Shown: positions 26,858 through 36,965, counted from the first letter of the stretch. The stretch is 64,000 bases of DNA from Helcococcus kunzii ATCC 51366 (GCF_000245755.1 NZ_JH601088.1:348244-412243), one strand, 5' to 3'. Numbers and translations: made by a program. Notes: generated by a model from the letters alone, not told the origin.

Positions 26858-26888
26858 AATAAAACAGGTATTAGCCTGTTTTATTTTT
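26858..26888 (+). terminator. Terminator of the acyltransferase gene
   Basis: AAAATAAAACAGG pairs with CCTGTTTTATTTTTTTT around TATTAG. Confidence 0.85.
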
Positions 26889-26897
26889 TTTCTTATA

Positions 26898-26906
26898 TGT
26901 TATAAT
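26898..26906 (+). promoter_or_regulatory. Extended -10 promoter of the unknown gene at 26926
   Basis: TGTTATAAT with TATAAT at 26901-26906, only 20 bp before the start codon; the leader would be very short. Confidence 0.4.
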
Positions 26907-26925
26907 TTCTAATATGGAGCAAGTT

Positions 26926-27660
26926 ATGAGTGAAAAGAAAAAATATATAAATAAATTAACAGAATACTTTTTTTATAAATACATTTATTCAATATTCTTG
27001 GAGAATAAGTATATAGCAAATTTTGCACAGTATGAGATTGAAAAAATGGAAAGTATATATCAATCATTTTTATATGATAAAGCTATAGAAAATAGATTTG
27101 TTTACGGATATATCAATCCAAATATTTCAAATGAATTTAATACCATAATGGCAAAAGAAGAATATAAGGATCTTGAAAATCAAATATCTGTATTAAAGAC
27201 AAAGAGTAACAGTTCTAGTGGAGTTAGAGATTATATAAAAGAAATATTAGATAGAGGAATATTATCAAAGATATCTACAATAATAGAAAATGAAGATCCC
27301 TACTTAAATGGAAATCAAAATACAAAAACTTGGAATAAATTTTTAAATGCACTTGAAGAGGCAAATTTCGAAAAGATATTTAAGATAGCAAAAAACTATG
27401 AAAAGAGATTTGAAGAAGAGGATAATATCATTGATTTTGTGCCTAGAGATATCAATGAAAAAATCTATTATTATGAAAATAAAATTTTAGAGCTATATCA
27501 ATTTTTCCCATTCAATGAAGAAAAAAATATGTATTCTAAAAAAGATATAAATGATAAAATTAATGAAATTCAAAAAGAGACGTTGAAGTCAAAAGAAACA
27601 CTAAAAAGAATAACCAATGTCTATTTATATACTGATAATAATAATGGTCTTGAAAGTTAA
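26926..27660 (+). CDS. Hypothetical protein, helical
   Basis: A 244-residue, soluble, probably largely helical protein rich in Lys, Glu, Asn and Tyr, with coiled-coil tendency near the C-terminus ('KINEIQKETLKSKETLK'). No signal peptide, membrane span or known motif is seen. The start at 26926 has GGAG 9 nt upstream; an earlier ATG (26914) lies in that site. The end of the gene forms an inverted repeat with the following sequence (ATAATGGTCT ... AGACCATAATATTAT). It lies just before the suf operon, but I see no link to it. Confidence 0.7.
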   Translation: MSEKKKYINKLTEYFFYKYIYSIFLENKYIANFAQYEIEKMESIYQSFLYDKAIENRFVYGYINPNISNEFNTIMAKEEYKDLENQISVLKTKSNSSSGVRDYIKEILDRGILSKISTIIENEDPYLNGNQNTKTWNKFLNALEEANFEKIFKIAKNYEKRFEEEDNIIDFVPRDINEKIYYYENKILELYQFFPFNEEKNMYSKKDINDKINEIQKETLKSKETLKRITNVYLYTDNNNGLES

Positions 27661-27722
27661 TTTTGAGACCATAATATTATCTTTCAATCTTGACTAATTT
27701 AGTAAACATTAAAGGAGAAAAA

Positions 27723-28466
27723 ATGCTAAAAATAGAAAATCTACATGCGAATGTCGAAGGAAAAGAGATATTAAAGGGAATTAATTTAGAGATTAATTCG
27801 GGAGAAGTTCATGTGATAATGGGGCCAAATGGTTCTGGAAAATCAACATTGACTAAAGTGATAATGGATCACCCTGATTATGAAATGACAGAGGGGAGAA
27901 TTGAATTTGAAGGTGAAGACATCACAGAATTATCTACTGACAAACGTGCAAAATTGGGTATGTTTTTAAGTTTTCAAAGTCCTGAAGAAGTAGAAGGGAT
28001 AAGTGTAGAGAATTTCATCAGAACTGCACAAGTAAATCTTACAGGTGATAAATCTAAATTATTAGAATTTAGAAGAACATTAAAAAAAGAACTTGAAGAT
28101 TTAGGTTTTGATCCTTCATATGCACAGAGATATTTAAATGTAGGATTTTCCGGTGGTGAAAAGAAAAAGAATGAGATTTTACAAATCAAAATGTTAAACC
28201 CTAAATTCATCATGCTTGATGAAACTGATTCTGGATTAGACGTTGATGCTACAAAAATTGTTTCTAAAGAAGTAAATTCATTCCTAAATGAAGAAAAATC
28301 AGCATTGATTATAACTCATCACAGTTCAATTTTAGAAAATATTATGCCTGATAAGGTACACATAATGATTGATGGTAAAATTGTGAAAACTGGAGATGTG
28401 AGCTTGATTGATGAAATAGAAAAAGATGGTTATAAAAAATATAAAAATGAGGTAAGTAATGGCTAA
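27723..28466 (+). CDS. sufC: SufC, ATPase of the SUF iron-sulfur assembly system
   Basis: A 247-residue ABC-type ATPase with Walker A 'GPNGSGKSTLTKVI', signature 'FSGGEKKKNEILQ' (typical of SufC) and Walker B 'FIMLDETDSGLDVDA'. It drives assembly of iron-sulfur clusters on the SufBD scaffold in the cytoplasm. The start at 27723 is set by AAAGGAGAAAAA. It is the first gene of the sufCBDSU operon and overlaps sufB by 8 bp. Confidence 0.96.
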   Translation: MLKIENLHANVEGKEILKGINLEINSGEVHVIMGPNGSGKSTLTKVIMDHPDYEMTEGRIEFEGEDITELSTDKRAKLGMFLSFQSPEEVEGISVENFIRTAQVNLTGDKSKLLEFRRTLKKELEDLGFDPSYAQRYLNVGFSGGEKKKNEILQIKMLNPKFIMLDETDSGLDVDATKIVSKEVNSFLNEEKSALIITHHSSILENIMPDKVHIMIDGKIVKTGDVSLIDEIEKDGYKKYKNEVSNG

Positions 28467-29865
28467 AAAAACCCAAGTCGCAGATATTGATAGAGGGATA
28501 TTTGATAAGAAAAATAAATTTGAATATTCAAAAATTTCTGATAAAGGGCTAAACGAAAAAATTGTAAGAGAGCTTTCAAAGGAAAAGAATGAGCCTGATT
28601 GGATGTTGGAAAAAAGATTGGAAGCCATGAAATTATTCTACGAAATTGATAATCCATCATGGGGACCAGATTTATCAGAAATAAATATTGATGAAATTAC
28701 ACTTTATGTAAAACCAACATCTGGTGAAACAAATGCATGGGACAATTTACCAGAAGATATTAAAGAAACTTTTTATGACTTAGGTCTTCCTCAAGCGGAA
28801 ATAGATGCTTTAGCTGGTATAAGTGCACAGTATGATTCTGAAGTTGTATATCACAATGTAAAGAAGTATTTAGTAGAATTAGGCGTGACATATATCAATA
28901 TGGATGAGGCGGTTCATCAATATGAAGATATGCTAAAACAATGGTTTGGAAAGGCTGTTGAAGCAGATTTACACAAATACACAGCACTACATTATGCTGT
29001 ATGGTCTGGAGGATCCTTTGTATATGTGCCTAAGGGGCAATATGTAGATATACCGATTCAGTCCTATTTTAGATTAAATGCGCCAGGTGCGGGTCAATTT
29101 GAACATACATTTATTTATGTAGATGAAGGTGCTTATGTGCACTATATTGAGGGATGTTCTGCACCTAAATATAATGTGGTAAACATTCATGCTGGTGCGG
29201 TAGAGCTATTTGTACGAGAAGGTGCTAAATTAAGATATTCCACAATAGAAAATTGGTCTAGAAATATGTACAACCTAAATACAAAAAGAGGTATAGTTTG
29301 GAGTAATGCTCATTTGGAATGGGTTTCTGGTTCATTTGGATCTAAAGTTTCAATGCTATATCCTGCCTCAGTACTTATTGGTGAAAATGCTAAGTCTGAC
29401 TATACAGGTATTTCTTTTGCAAATAATGGTCAAATTCTTGATACAGGGACAAAAGTTATACATGCAGCACCAAATACTTATTCTACAGTAAATGCTAGAT
29501 CTATATCAAAAAGTGGCGGTGAAGCAATTTATAGAGGCTTAGTGCATTTTAAGGAAAACTCAAAAGGTTCAAAATCAAATGTCAACTGTGAGTCCTTGAT
29601 GCTTGATAATAAAGGATCAGTTTCAGATACCATTCCAGTGATGTTAATTGAAAATGATGATGTTGATTTAGGACATGAAGCGAAAATAGGTAGAATTGAT
29701 GACACCAAGATATTTTATTTGATGTCAAGAGGATTAAGCGAAGAGGATGCAAAGGCGATGTTAGTACGTGGATTTGCTGAGCCTATTGCAAAAGAGCTAC
29801 CTATGGAATACGCTGTTGAGATGAATAATTTAATCAGTTTAGAACTAATTGGGTCAATAGGTTAA
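28459..29865 (+). CDS. sufB: SufB, iron-sulfur scaffold subunit
   Basis: A 468-residue SufB with the family's opening 'NEPDWMLEKRLEAMKLF', the core 'LHYAVWSGGSFVYVPKGQYV' and 'IEGCSAPKYNVVNIHAGAVE', and the C-terminal 'LGHEAKIGRID' with 'MSRGLSEEDAKAMLVRGFAE'. With SufC and SufD it forms the complex on which clusters are built. The ATG lies inside the end of sufC, so translation is coupled. Confidence 0.96.
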   Translation: MAKKTQVADIDRGIFDKKNKFEYSKISDKGLNEKIVRELSKEKNEPDWMLEKRLEAMKLFYEIDNPSWGPDLSEINIDEITLYVKPTSGETNAWDNLPEDIKETFYDLGLPQAEIDALAGISAQYDSEVVYHNVKKYLVELGVTYINMDEAVHQYEDMLKQWFGKAVEADLHKYTALHYAVWSGGSFVYVPKGQYVDIPIQSYFRLNAPGAGQFEHTFIYVDEGAYVHYIEGCSAPKYNVVNIHAGAVELFVREGAKLRYSTIENWSRNMYNLNTKRGIVWSNAHLEWVSGSFGSKVSMLYPASVLIGENAKSDYTGISFANNGQILDTGTKVIHAAPNTYSTVNARSISKSGGEAIYRGLVHFKENSKGSKSNVNCESLMLDNKGSVSDTIPVMLIENDDVDLGHEAKIGRIDDTKIFYLMSRGLSEEDAKAMLVRGFAEPIAKELPMEYAVEMNNLISLELIGSIG

Positions 29866-29874
29866 GGAGGAAAT

Positions 29875-30915
29875 ATGGCAACAATTAATAAAATTCCTCA
29901 TGTAACGTGGAGATTTACAAAGGCAAATAGTGTAGATATCGATATTGATGGTGTTAAATATAAAGACTATTCAATGAATAATGTATCTGGAGAAAAAATT
30001 CCAAATACATTTGACGAGAGTTTCAAACATAAGAAATTTGGACTTTCAGATGAGGTTCTAAAATTAAATGAAGAATTAAGAAATTTGGAAGAATACCATT
30101 TATTTAATGATGGTGATAAAATAAAAAGAGAAATAATATTAAATGATGATAGTAACGTCATCAATGATATGCATGCGTTACATATAAGAAGAGATATGAA
30201 GGCGTCAATTATTTTTGATTACAAGTCTTTTGATGATTGTAATGCATTTAGAAATTCAGTTTATAAAATAAAATCTGAAGAAAATTCAGAATTAAAGATA
30301 GTTTTGATTCAAAGATTATCCGAAAAATCAAGAAGTTTAATATCTCTATTATTAGAGGTTGATGAAAATGCGAAGGTTGAGATTATCCAAGTAGAGTTGG
30401 GGGCAAATGATTCATATTCTAACTTTAAGATACATTTAGACGGTAAGAAATCAAAATCTGACATTCAAACTGCGTATTTTGTAGATGGTAGAAGATATCT
30501 TGATTTAGGATATGAAATGACTCATACAGGACAAGAGTCAGATTCAAATATGGTGATACATGGTGTATTAAAGGATTTTGCTAAGAAGAGATTTGCTGGT
30601 ACTCTTGATTTCCTAAAAGGATGTACTCTATCTACGGGAAATGAAGAGGAATTTGTTACATTACTTGATCCAACTGTTAAAAGTATCGCTGTGCCATTAC
30701 TTTTAGCAAGAGAGGATGACATTGTAGGTAATCACGCAGCTTCAGCAGGTAGAATAGACAAAGATATGCTATTTTATTTAACGACCAGAGGATTTGATAC
30801 ATTGGCAGCAAAAAGGATTATTATAGAATCAAAATTAAAGCCAATATTTGATATGATTGGTGATGAAAATATTTCTGAAGAACTATTATTAGACTTAAGA
30901 AAAGGTATTAATTAA
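29875..30915 (+). CDS. sufD: SufD, iron-sulfur complex subunit
   Basis: A 346-residue SufD, paralogous to SufB: the conserved C-terminal region has 'DIVGNHAASAGRIDKDMLFY' followed by 'LTTRGFDTLAAKRIIIESKL'. It has AAGGAGGAAAT before the start and 9 bp between it and sufB. The N-terminal half is divergent, as is usual for SufD. Confidence 0.93.
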   Translation: MATINKIPHVTWRFTKANSVDIDIDGVKYKDYSMNNVSGEKIPNTFDESFKHKKFGLSDEVLKLNEELRNLEEYHLFNDGDKIKREIILNDDSNVINDMHALHIRRDMKASIIFDYKSFDDCNAFRNSVYKIKSEENSELKIVLIQRLSEKSRSLISLLLEVDENAKVEIIQVELGANDSYSNFKIHLDGKKSKSDIQTAYFVDGRRYLDLGYEMTHTGQESDSNMVIHGVLKDFAKKRFAGTLDFLKGCTLSTGNEEEFVTLLDPTVKSIAVPLLLAREDDIVGNHAASAGRIDKDMLFYLTTRGFDTLAAKRIIIESKLKPIFDMIGDENISEELLLDLRKGIN

Positions 30916-30916
30916 T

Positions 30917-32137
30917 ATGATAGATATAAAAGAAACAAGAAAGGACTTTCCTTTCTTTGAAAACAATAAAAATATTGCTTTTTTAGATAGCGCAGCTACA
31001 ACTCAAAAACCAAAAGTAGTGATAGATTTTATCAATGAATATTATACCCAGATGAATGCAAATGCCCATAGAGGTACTTATAAAAAATCTGTAGAATCTT
31101 CTTTATTGGTTGAAGATACTAGAGAAAAAGTAAGAAAATTTATAAACGCATCAAAAACTGAAGAGATAATTTTTACAAAAAATGCAACGGAAGCTCTTAA
31201 TCTTGTTTCTTATAGCTATGGTTTCAATAATTTACAATCAGGAGATGAGATTTTAATTTCAATTGCTGAGCATCATTCAAATCTTGTAAATTGGCAGTAT
31301 ATTGCTAAAAAAACAGGAGCTAAATTAGTTTATTTTTATTTAGATGAAAATTTAAATTTTGATCAAAATGATTTTGAAAATAAATTAAATAAAAACACAA
31401 AAATTGTAGCCTTTACTGCTCAATCAAATGTGCTTTCATTTTATGTTCCTGTAAAAGAAATGATAGAAAAAGTTAGAGAAAAAACAGAAGCTATCGTTAT
31501 AATAGACGGAGCACAGGCAGTAACACATCAAAAAATTGATGTGAATAGCCTTGATTGTGACTTTTTTGCGTTTTCAGGCCATAAACTGTATTCAATACAA
31601 GGTGCTGGAGTTTTGTTTGGTAAATATGAGATTTTAGACAAGATGCAACCATTCCTATTTGGTGGAGATATGATTGAGTATACTTATGAGCAAGACACTA
31701 GTTTTGCTCAGCTTCCTAGCAAGTTTGAAGCAGGGACAATGGATGTGGCTGCGATTATATCTCTAGGTAAAGCAATTGAATATATTGAAAAATTAGGGGT
31801 AAATAATATTTATAAGTATGAGAAGATGTTAGTAGATTATTGTCTAGAAAAGTTAAATCAACTAGATTATATTAAAATATATTATCCACATAAAAATCAA
31901 AAAGGTACAAATATTGCTTTTACATTTAAAAGTGTACATCCACATGATGTATCACAAATTTTAGATTTTTATGATGTAAATATAAGGGTGGGTCATCATT
32001 GTGCTCAACCTCTACACAGATATTTGAAGATAAACTCCTCTTGTAGGATTTCCATAGCGTTTTATAACAATTTTGAAGATATAGATAAATTAATTTTAGC
32101 TTTGGAAAAAGTAAAGGAAATTTTTTATGGAAATTGA
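30917..32137 (+). CDS. sufS: Cysteine desulfurase SufS
   Basis: A 406-residue PLP-dependent group II cysteine desulfurase that takes sulfur from cysteine as a persulfide. The PLP-binding Lys223 is in 'FFAFSGHKLYS', 'AEHHSNLVNWQ' is the conserved His region, and the catalytic Cys is in 'IRVGHHCAQPLHRYL'. It starts 2 bp after sufD and overlaps sufU by 11 bp. SufU is its usual sulfur acceptor in Gram-positive bacteria. Confidence 0.96.
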   Translation: MIDIKETRKDFPFFENNKNIAFLDSAATTQKPKVVIDFINEYYTQMNANAHRGTYKKSVESSLLVEDTREKVRKFINASKTEEIIFTKNATEALNLVSYSYGFNNLQSGDEILISIAEHHSNLVNWQYIAKKTGAKLVYFYLDENLNFDQNDFENKLNKNTKIVAFTAQSNVLSFYVPVKEMIEKVREKTEAIVIIDGAQAVTHQKIDVNSLDCDFFAFSGHKLYSIQGAGVLFGKYEILDKMQPFLFGGDMIEYTYEQDTSFAQLPSKFEAGTMDVAAIISLGKAIEYIEKLGVNNIYKYEKMLVDYCLEKLNQLDYIKIYYPHKNQKGTNIAFTFKSVHPHDVSQILDFYDVNIRVGHHCAQPLHRYLKINSSCRISIAFYNNFEDIDKLILALEKVKEIFYGN

Positions 32138-32555
32138 TCAAATTTATACAGAATTAATAAAAGAACATAGTTTATATAGCGACAATAAAAGAACACTTGA
32201 TGATGCAACAGATAGCCAACTTGGAGTTAATCCAAGTTGTGGAGATGAAATTACATTAAATATAAGAGTAAAAGACGATATCATAGAAGATGCAAGTTTT
32301 GAAGGGGTAGGTTGTGCTATCTCTCAAGCATCTGCTTCCATGATGATTGATATCGTTAAAGGCAAGACAATCAGTGAAGCTAAGCATGATGTTAAGAATT
32401 TTTTAAAAATGATTAAAAATGAAGACCTAACAGAAGAAGAACTTGAAAATTTAGAAGATGCAGTTGCTTTACAAAATATAAGTAAATTGCCTGCTAGAGT
32501 GAAATGTGCGGTTTTAGCATGGAGAACATTAGACAAATTATTAACTGATAAATAG
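32127..32555 (+). CDS. sufU: SufU, zinc-dependent sulfur-transfer protein
   Basis: A 142-residue SufU/IscU-like protein with three conserved cysteines in 'NPSCGDEITL', 'GVGCAISQASASMM' and 'ARVKCAVLAWRTL', plus the Asp between them. In Firmicutes SufU binds zinc and relays persulfide sulfur from SufS. It is the last gene of the operon; the start lies within sufS. Confidence 0.95.
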   Translation: MEIDQIYTELIKEHSLYSDNKRTLDDATDSQLGVNPSCGDEITLNIRVKDDIIEDASFEGVGCAISQASASMMIDIVKGKTISEAKHDVKNFLKMIKNEDLTEEELENLEDAVALQNISKLPARVKCAVLAWRTLDKLLTDK

Positions 32556-32616
32556 CTAACAAAGCCAGTAAAATGCTCATGTGATAAATTAGTGCGATAT
32601 TTCGGTAAATATACAT

Positions 32617-32643
32617 AAAACGGCTCAAAATGCCGTTCTTTCA
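32617..32643 (+). terminator. Weak terminator of the suf operon
   Basis: AACGGC and GCCGTT form a 6-bp stem with a TCAAAAT loop, followed by CTTTC. The T tract is poor. Confidence 0.45.
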
Positions 32644-32684
32644 AGTAGAATATACACTTTTAATAGTTTACATATTATATAAAA

Positions 32685-32693
32685 TGATATAAT
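32685..32693 (+). promoter_or_regulatory. Extended -10 promoter of the lipoprotein gene at 32721
   Basis: TGATATAAT with TATAAT at 32688-32693, 28 bp before the start codon. A TTTACA at 32667-32672 could act as -35 at a short 15-bp spacing. Confidence 0.5.
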
Positions 32694-32720
32694 AAAATTA
32701 TCAAAAATAAAGGAGACATT

Positions 32721-33845
32721 ATGAAATCGAAATTTAAGTTTTTAACACTAATTTTAGCACTATCTCTTTTTATAGTTGCTTGTGGTCAAGATAATAAAAA
32801 AGATACCACTGGTGAAGGGAAAACAGAGGGAACAACTCAAGAAGAACAAGAAACAAAAGATAATAACGAAACAGCAAATAACACAACAGAAGAAACTCAA
32901 GCAAACGTAACAGATAAAGAAACAACAGAAGAAACAAAAGACGACACAAATGCTGGAATTAATAAACCAGAACCTGGTAAACTTGATGTCAATAAATTAT
33001 TAGATAGCTTAAATGGTAATGATGGAAATATTAAACCTTTTAGTGTGAAAGTTGTAGGTTCTCAAAAAATTGTAGAAAATGGTAAACCACAACAATTTAA
33101 TGCAGAATCAGATGTAGTCTATGATGGAAAAACACAATATACTAAATCAAAAATGGGTAATACTTATGAAGTCACCTATAAGACAATTGAAGGCGACAAA
33201 GTTACTGTTTTAAGAGGTTTAGGTAAAGATGAAAATAATTTAACATTTACAAAGTCATCTGAGGACATAGCTGGAAATATAGGTATTTCATTTGGTACAA
33301 CAGAGAAAAATAAGCCAGAATGGAAATTTGAAGGCGCAAATGGTAATATCGAAAGATATAAAGCAACTTATGATCCTAAATCAATTGAAGAAAATCAAAC
33401 AGAATCAATGAAATTTAAAGATACATCTGGTGGTATTGACGTTGTTGTAGAATATGATAGATCAAAAAATCAAATTGTTTCTATACATTCAAAAGGACAA
33501 ATTAAAACTACTATGGTTACTTCATTTGATAAGACTAAAGACCCAGTAGAAACTAAATTAGAACAAGAATTAGATTCTAAATATACAGACTTTAAATTTG
33601 ATGGAATTGAAACAGTTACAATTCCAGAAGAAGCAAAATCAGCGAAAGAATTGGATTATACAAATGGATTAAATGATACAAAGGGTCTAGATAATACAAA
33701 GGGTTCAGATGACACAAAAAAAGTAAACGATACAAATGACACAAATAATAAAACTGATGTTGAAGCTTTGCAAAAAGATCTAGATAAACAAATAGAGGAA
33801 CTAGATAAAGCTTTAGAAGAATTAGATGGTTTACGAGCTGAATAG
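32721..33845 (+). CDS. Hypothetical lipoprotein with Thr/Glu-rich linker and C-terminal coiled coil
   Basis: A 374-residue lipoprotein (lipobox VACG context, Cys at residue ~21). A low-complexity Thr/Glu/Asn linker (~25-80) leads to a beta-rich domain (~95-300; 'VVYDGKTQYTKSKMGNTYEV') that resembles LolA/LppX-like folds of uncharacterised Firmicute lipoproteins. Near the C-terminus a degenerate 'NDTKGLDNTKGSDDTK' repeat precedes a short heptad-like helix ('LDKQIEELDKALEELDGL'). No function is recognised. It is a single-gene unit. Confidence 0.8.
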   Translation: MKSKFKFLTLILALSLFIVACGQDNKKDTTGEGKTEGTTQEEQETKDNNETANNTTEETQANVTDKETTEETKDDTNAGINKPEPGKLDVNKLLDSLNGNDGNIKPFSVKVVGSQKIVENGKPQQFNAESDVVYDGKTQYTKSKMGNTYEVTYKTIEGDKVTVLRGLGKDENNLTFTKSSEDIAGNIGISFGTTEKNKPEWKFEGANGNIERYKATYDPKSIEENQTESMKFKDTSGGIDVVVEYDRSKNQIVSIHSKGQIKTTMVTSFDKTKDPVETKLEQELDSKYTDFKFDGIETVTIPEEAKSAKELDYTNGLNDTKGLDNTKGSDDTKKVNDTNDTNNKTDVEALQKDLDKQIEELDKALEELDGLRAE

Positions 33846-33856
33846 TAAATAAAAAC

Positions 33857-33912
33857 AATGGAGCTTTTGCAAGATAAATTTTTGTTTATTTTGCAACAGC
33901 CCCATTTTTTAA
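33857..33912 (+). terminator. Terminator of the lipoprotein gene
   Basis: ATGGAGCTTTTGCAAGATAAA pairs imperfectly with GTTTATTTTGCAACAGCCCCAT, followed by TTTTTT. Confidence 0.75.
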
Positions 33913-34022
33913 AAATTATTCAATAGATTTAATGTCTTTGCTTTACTTTTTCTGTGTAAATGGTAAAATATATATGTTAAATCAATGTAACAAAACAATA
34001 TTCGTAATAAGAGGGAGAGATT

Positions 34023-35360
34023 ATGAGCAAAATTATAGTAATTGGCGCAAATCATGCGGGTACAGCTGCAATTAGAACAATATTAAACAATTATGAAGGT
34101 CATGAAGTAACAATTTATGATAGAAATAACAATATTTCATTCTTAGGTTGTGGTATGGCTTTATGGATTGGAAATCAAATTTCTAAACCAGACGGATTAT
34201 TCTATGCAAGTAGAGAAGAATTCGAATCAAAAGGCGCAAAAGTATTTATGGAAGCTACAGTTAAAGATGTAGACTTTGAAAATAAAAAAGTTTTTGTAAC
34301 ATTAAAAGATGGTAAAGAAATTGAAGATAGTTATGATAAATTAATTCTTGCAACTGGTTCAGAACCAATTATTCCAAATATTCCAGGAAAAGATTTAGAA
34401 AATGTACAACAAGTAAAACTATTCCAAAATGCACAAGAAGTTATTGATAAAATTAAAAACCCTGACATTAAAAATGTTGTAGTAGTAGGGGCTGGATATA
34501 TCGGTGTTGAATTAGCTGAAGCATTTAAGAGACATGGAAAAAATGTAACAATGGTAGATATGGCTCCAACAGTTTTACCAGCATATTACGATGAAGCATT
34601 TACAGATCTAATGAAACAAAATCTTTTAGATCACGGTATTGCTTTAGAATTTAACCAAGGTGTACAAGAAATCAAAGGTAAAGATGGAAAAGTTACATCT
34701 GTTGTAACATCAGAAAAAGAAATTGAAGCAGATTTAGTAATTTTATCAATCGGATTTAGACCAAATACATTCATTGGTAAAGATAAATTAGAATTATTTA
34801 GAAATGGTGCTTATTTAGTTAACAAAAAACAAGAAACAAGCATCAAAGATGTATATGCAATCGGTGACTGTGCAACAGTTTATGATAACTCAATCGACAG
34901 CACAAACTATATCGCATTAGCTTCAAATGCTGCAAGAAGTGGTATTGTTGGTGGACACAATGCAGCCGGTGGCAATATTGAATCAAATGGTGTACAAGGA
35001 TCAAACGGTATATCAATCTACGATTTGAAGATGGTATCAACAGGGATCACAGTTGGTAAAGCTGAAAAATTAGGATTAGATGTATTATATACAGATTACG
35101 AAGATACACAAAAACCTGGCTTTATTGAAACAACAAACCCATCTGTAAAATTAAGAATTGTATACGATAAAAACACTAGAGAAGTATTAGGTGCACAAAT
35201 GGCATCAGAATATGATATGTCAATGGGAATCCACATGTTCTCATTAGCAATTCAAGAAAAAGTGACAATTGATAGATTAGCATTAACAGATATGTTCTTC
35301 TTACCTCACTTTAACCAACCATACAATTACATTGCATTAGCAGCAATAAATGCAGAATAA
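34023..35360 (+). CDS. nox: NADH oxidase (water-forming type)
   Basis: A 445-residue flavoprotein disulfide reductase. It has the FAD motif '[17 protein letters not shown]', the redox Cys43 in '[11 protein letters not shown]', the NAD motif '[17 protein letters not shown]' and the second FAD motif '[13 protein letters not shown]'. The single active-site cysteine and 'GMALW' context match H2O-forming NADH oxidases, which reduce O2 to water with NADH and protect anaerobes from oxygen while regenerating NAD+. CoA-disulfide reductase is a related alternative. Confidence 0.9.
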   Translation: MSKIIVIGANHAGTAAIRTILNNYEGHEVTIYDRNNNISFLGCGMALWIGNQISKPDGLFYASREEFESKGAKVFMEATVKDVDFENKKVFVTLKDGKEIEDSYDKLILATGSEPIIPNIPGKDLENVQQVKLFQNAQEVIDKIKNPDIKNVVVVGAGYIGVELAEAFKRHGKNVTMVDMAPTVLPAYYDEAFTDLMKQNLLDHGIALEFNQGVQEIKGKDGKVTSVVTSEKEIEADLVILSIGFRPNTFIGKDKLELFRNGAYLVNKKQETSIKDVYAIGDCATVYDNSIDSTNYIALASNAARSGIVGGHNAAGGNIESNGVQGSNGISIYDLKMVSTGITVGKAEKLGLDVLYTDYEDTQKPGFIETTNPSVKLRIVYDKNTREVLGAQMASEYDMSMGIHMFSLAIQEKVTIDRLALTDMFFLPHFNQPYNYIALAAINAE

Positions 35361-35367
35361 TAAAATA

Positions 35368-35408
35368 AAAAACAGCAATGGCGAATTTACCATTGCTGTT
35401 TTTTTATA
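35368..35408 (+). terminator. Terminator of nox
   Basis: AAAACAGCAATGG pairs with CCATTGCTGTTTTTTT around CGAATTTA. Confidence 0.9.
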
Positions 35409-35458
35409 TAAATTTCAATAAGTACTTTTAGAAAATGAATATATTCTTTAGTATTTCT

Positions 35459-35932
35459 TTATTGATGATTTTCTTCATTTGCATGATTATCTTGAAGATA
35501 TGTATGGGGGTCTTTAATATATACATAGTCTCCAACTTTTACATTTTTATCTAATTTACCATATACGAAATGACTGTGATCATCATGCTCTACTAAATAG
35601 CCATCATTTTCAATTTTTAGTACTTTTACTTTAATATCAGGTTTTATTGATTTATAGTGATGTATTATAGGGGGATTTTCAGAAAAATCAGTTAAAATAT
35701 ATTGATCTCCAACAACCATTATCATGTAATCATTATTTTTTGTTAGAATCAATGATTGATTCTCTAATTTTTCAATTTTATTATCACTAAAAATTTCCAT
35801 TATTTTATTTTTTGCTTCTTCTTCTGTTATCTTTTTATGTTGCTTTTTTGTTAATTTATTAATCCCAAAAAATAACAAGATAATCAATATAAAACTTAAT
35901 ATTATAATTACTTTATTTTTTACACTTTTCAT
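35459..35932 (-). CDS. Hypothetical membrane-anchored protein with HxxHxH motif
   Basis: A 157-residue protein with one N-terminal membrane span (residues ~8-26) and an exposed domain. Near the C-terminus the segment 'YLVEHDDHSHFVYGKLD' contains His-x-x-His-x-His, and the tail is His-rich ('DPHTYLQDNHANEENHQ'); similar clusters bind zinc in surface proteins such as the pneumococcal histidine-triad proteins. The start is 1 bp after the stop of the upstream deacetylase gene with no clear ribosome-binding site, so it is probably translated by coupling. Zinc binding is inference. Confidence 0.7.
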   Translation of the reverse strand: MKSVKNKVIIILSFILIILLFFGINKLTKKQHKKITEEEAKNKIMEIFSDNKIEKLENQSLILTKNNDYMIMVVGDQYILTDFSENPPIIHHYKSIKPDIKVKVLKIENDGYLVEHDDHSHFVYGKLDKNVKVGDYVYIKDPHTYLQDNHANEENHQ

Positions 35933-35933
35933 T

Positions 35934-36905
35934 TTATTCTATGATACCAAATTCATATCCTAATTTTTGTAAATGGTCTATTAAACTTGGAAGTGCTTCA
36001 ACAGTTATCTCCTTACCAATAGCATCATGCATTAGAATTACTGCAACATTTGAAACACCATTTAATCTTGCTGATTCGTCAAAGTTATCCAAAACTTTTT
36101 GTACAGTTTCTGGTCTAGGAACTTGTTTGATATTTTTAGGTTGAGCATCACCAGTCATTGAGTTCCAGTCAATCCAATAGATATTGTTGTCTTGTAATAA
36201 TTTATCTGAAGCCTTTAGACCTTCTTTATTCCAAGACATATGACCACCAGGATATCTAAATACTTTTGTATAAAATTCTTCGCCTAAGAATGATTTTAGT
36301 CTTTCAATAGATTTCTTTTCTTCCTTCAAGATATATTCAGCGTTTGGATATCTTCCAGGATACAAATCTTCGTATTCATGTGAGAATGAATGTGTTGCTA
36401 TAGCGTGTCCTTCGTTATAGATTCTCTTTAATACATTTGCTGTATCTTCATGAATTGCTTTACCAACTGTAAAGAATGTAGCCGGTACATTTTTTTCTTT
36501 AAGAATATCAAGTATTCTTGGTGTAACATCATTGTTTGGACCATCATCAAAAGTTAAAAATGCTAATTTTTTACCATCAATATCACCATTATAAAGTTTT
36601 TCTCTTACAGTCACTACATCATATGCATTTGCACTGAATTTTCCATTGTGGTTTTTATTTACATTTGTATCAGATACTTTCTCATCATTAGTTTCTTTTT
36701 CTGACTCAGTCTCTGTTTCTTTCTCAGTTTCTGTTTCAGGCTTGTTTTCAGACTCATTTGTAGATTCTACTGTAGTATCTGTATTAGTTTCTTCGTTTTT
36801 TGTATCATTTTTTGTAGGGTCTGTTTTACCATTATTTGAACATGCACTTAATGCAAAACAAAAGATACACAATAATACTATGCTAAATAATTTCTTATTC
36901 TTCAT
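35934..36905 (-). CDS. Polysaccharide deacetylase lipoprotein (PgdA-like)
   Basis: A 323-residue lipoprotein (lipobox LSAC) with a Thr/Glu-rich linker and a NodB/CE4 deacetylase domain. Catalytic motifs are 'LTFDDGPNND' (metal-binding Asp), 'ATHSFSHEY' (metal-binding His), 'FRYPGGHMSW' and 'VILMHDAIG'. Such enzymes remove acetyl from N-acetylglucosamine of peptidoglycan at the cell surface and reduce lysozyme sensitivity. The start has GGATGGAGAAATT. A Fur-like box lies 60 bp upstream. It forms an operon with the HxxHxH protein. Confidence 0.92.
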   Translation of the reverse strand: MKNKKLFSIVLLCIFCFALSACSNNGKTDPTKNDTKNEETNTDTTVESTNESENKPETETEKETETESEKETNDEKVSDTNVNKNHNGKFSANAYDVVTVREKLYNGDIDGKKLAFLTFDDGPNNDVTPRILDILKEKNVPATFFTVGKAIHEDTANVLKRIYNEGHAIATHSFSHEYEDLYPGRYPNAEYILKEEKKSIERLKSFLGEEFYTKVFRYPGGHMSWNKEGLKASDKLLQDNNIYWIDWNSMTGDAQPKNIKQVPRPETVQKVLDNFDESARLNGVSNVAVILMHDAIGKEITVEALPSLIDHLQKLGYEFGIIE

Positions 36906-36965
36906 AATTTCTCCATCCTTTTATTAAAATTTGATGCTTAAACTAACTAAATTGAATAAGCAATA

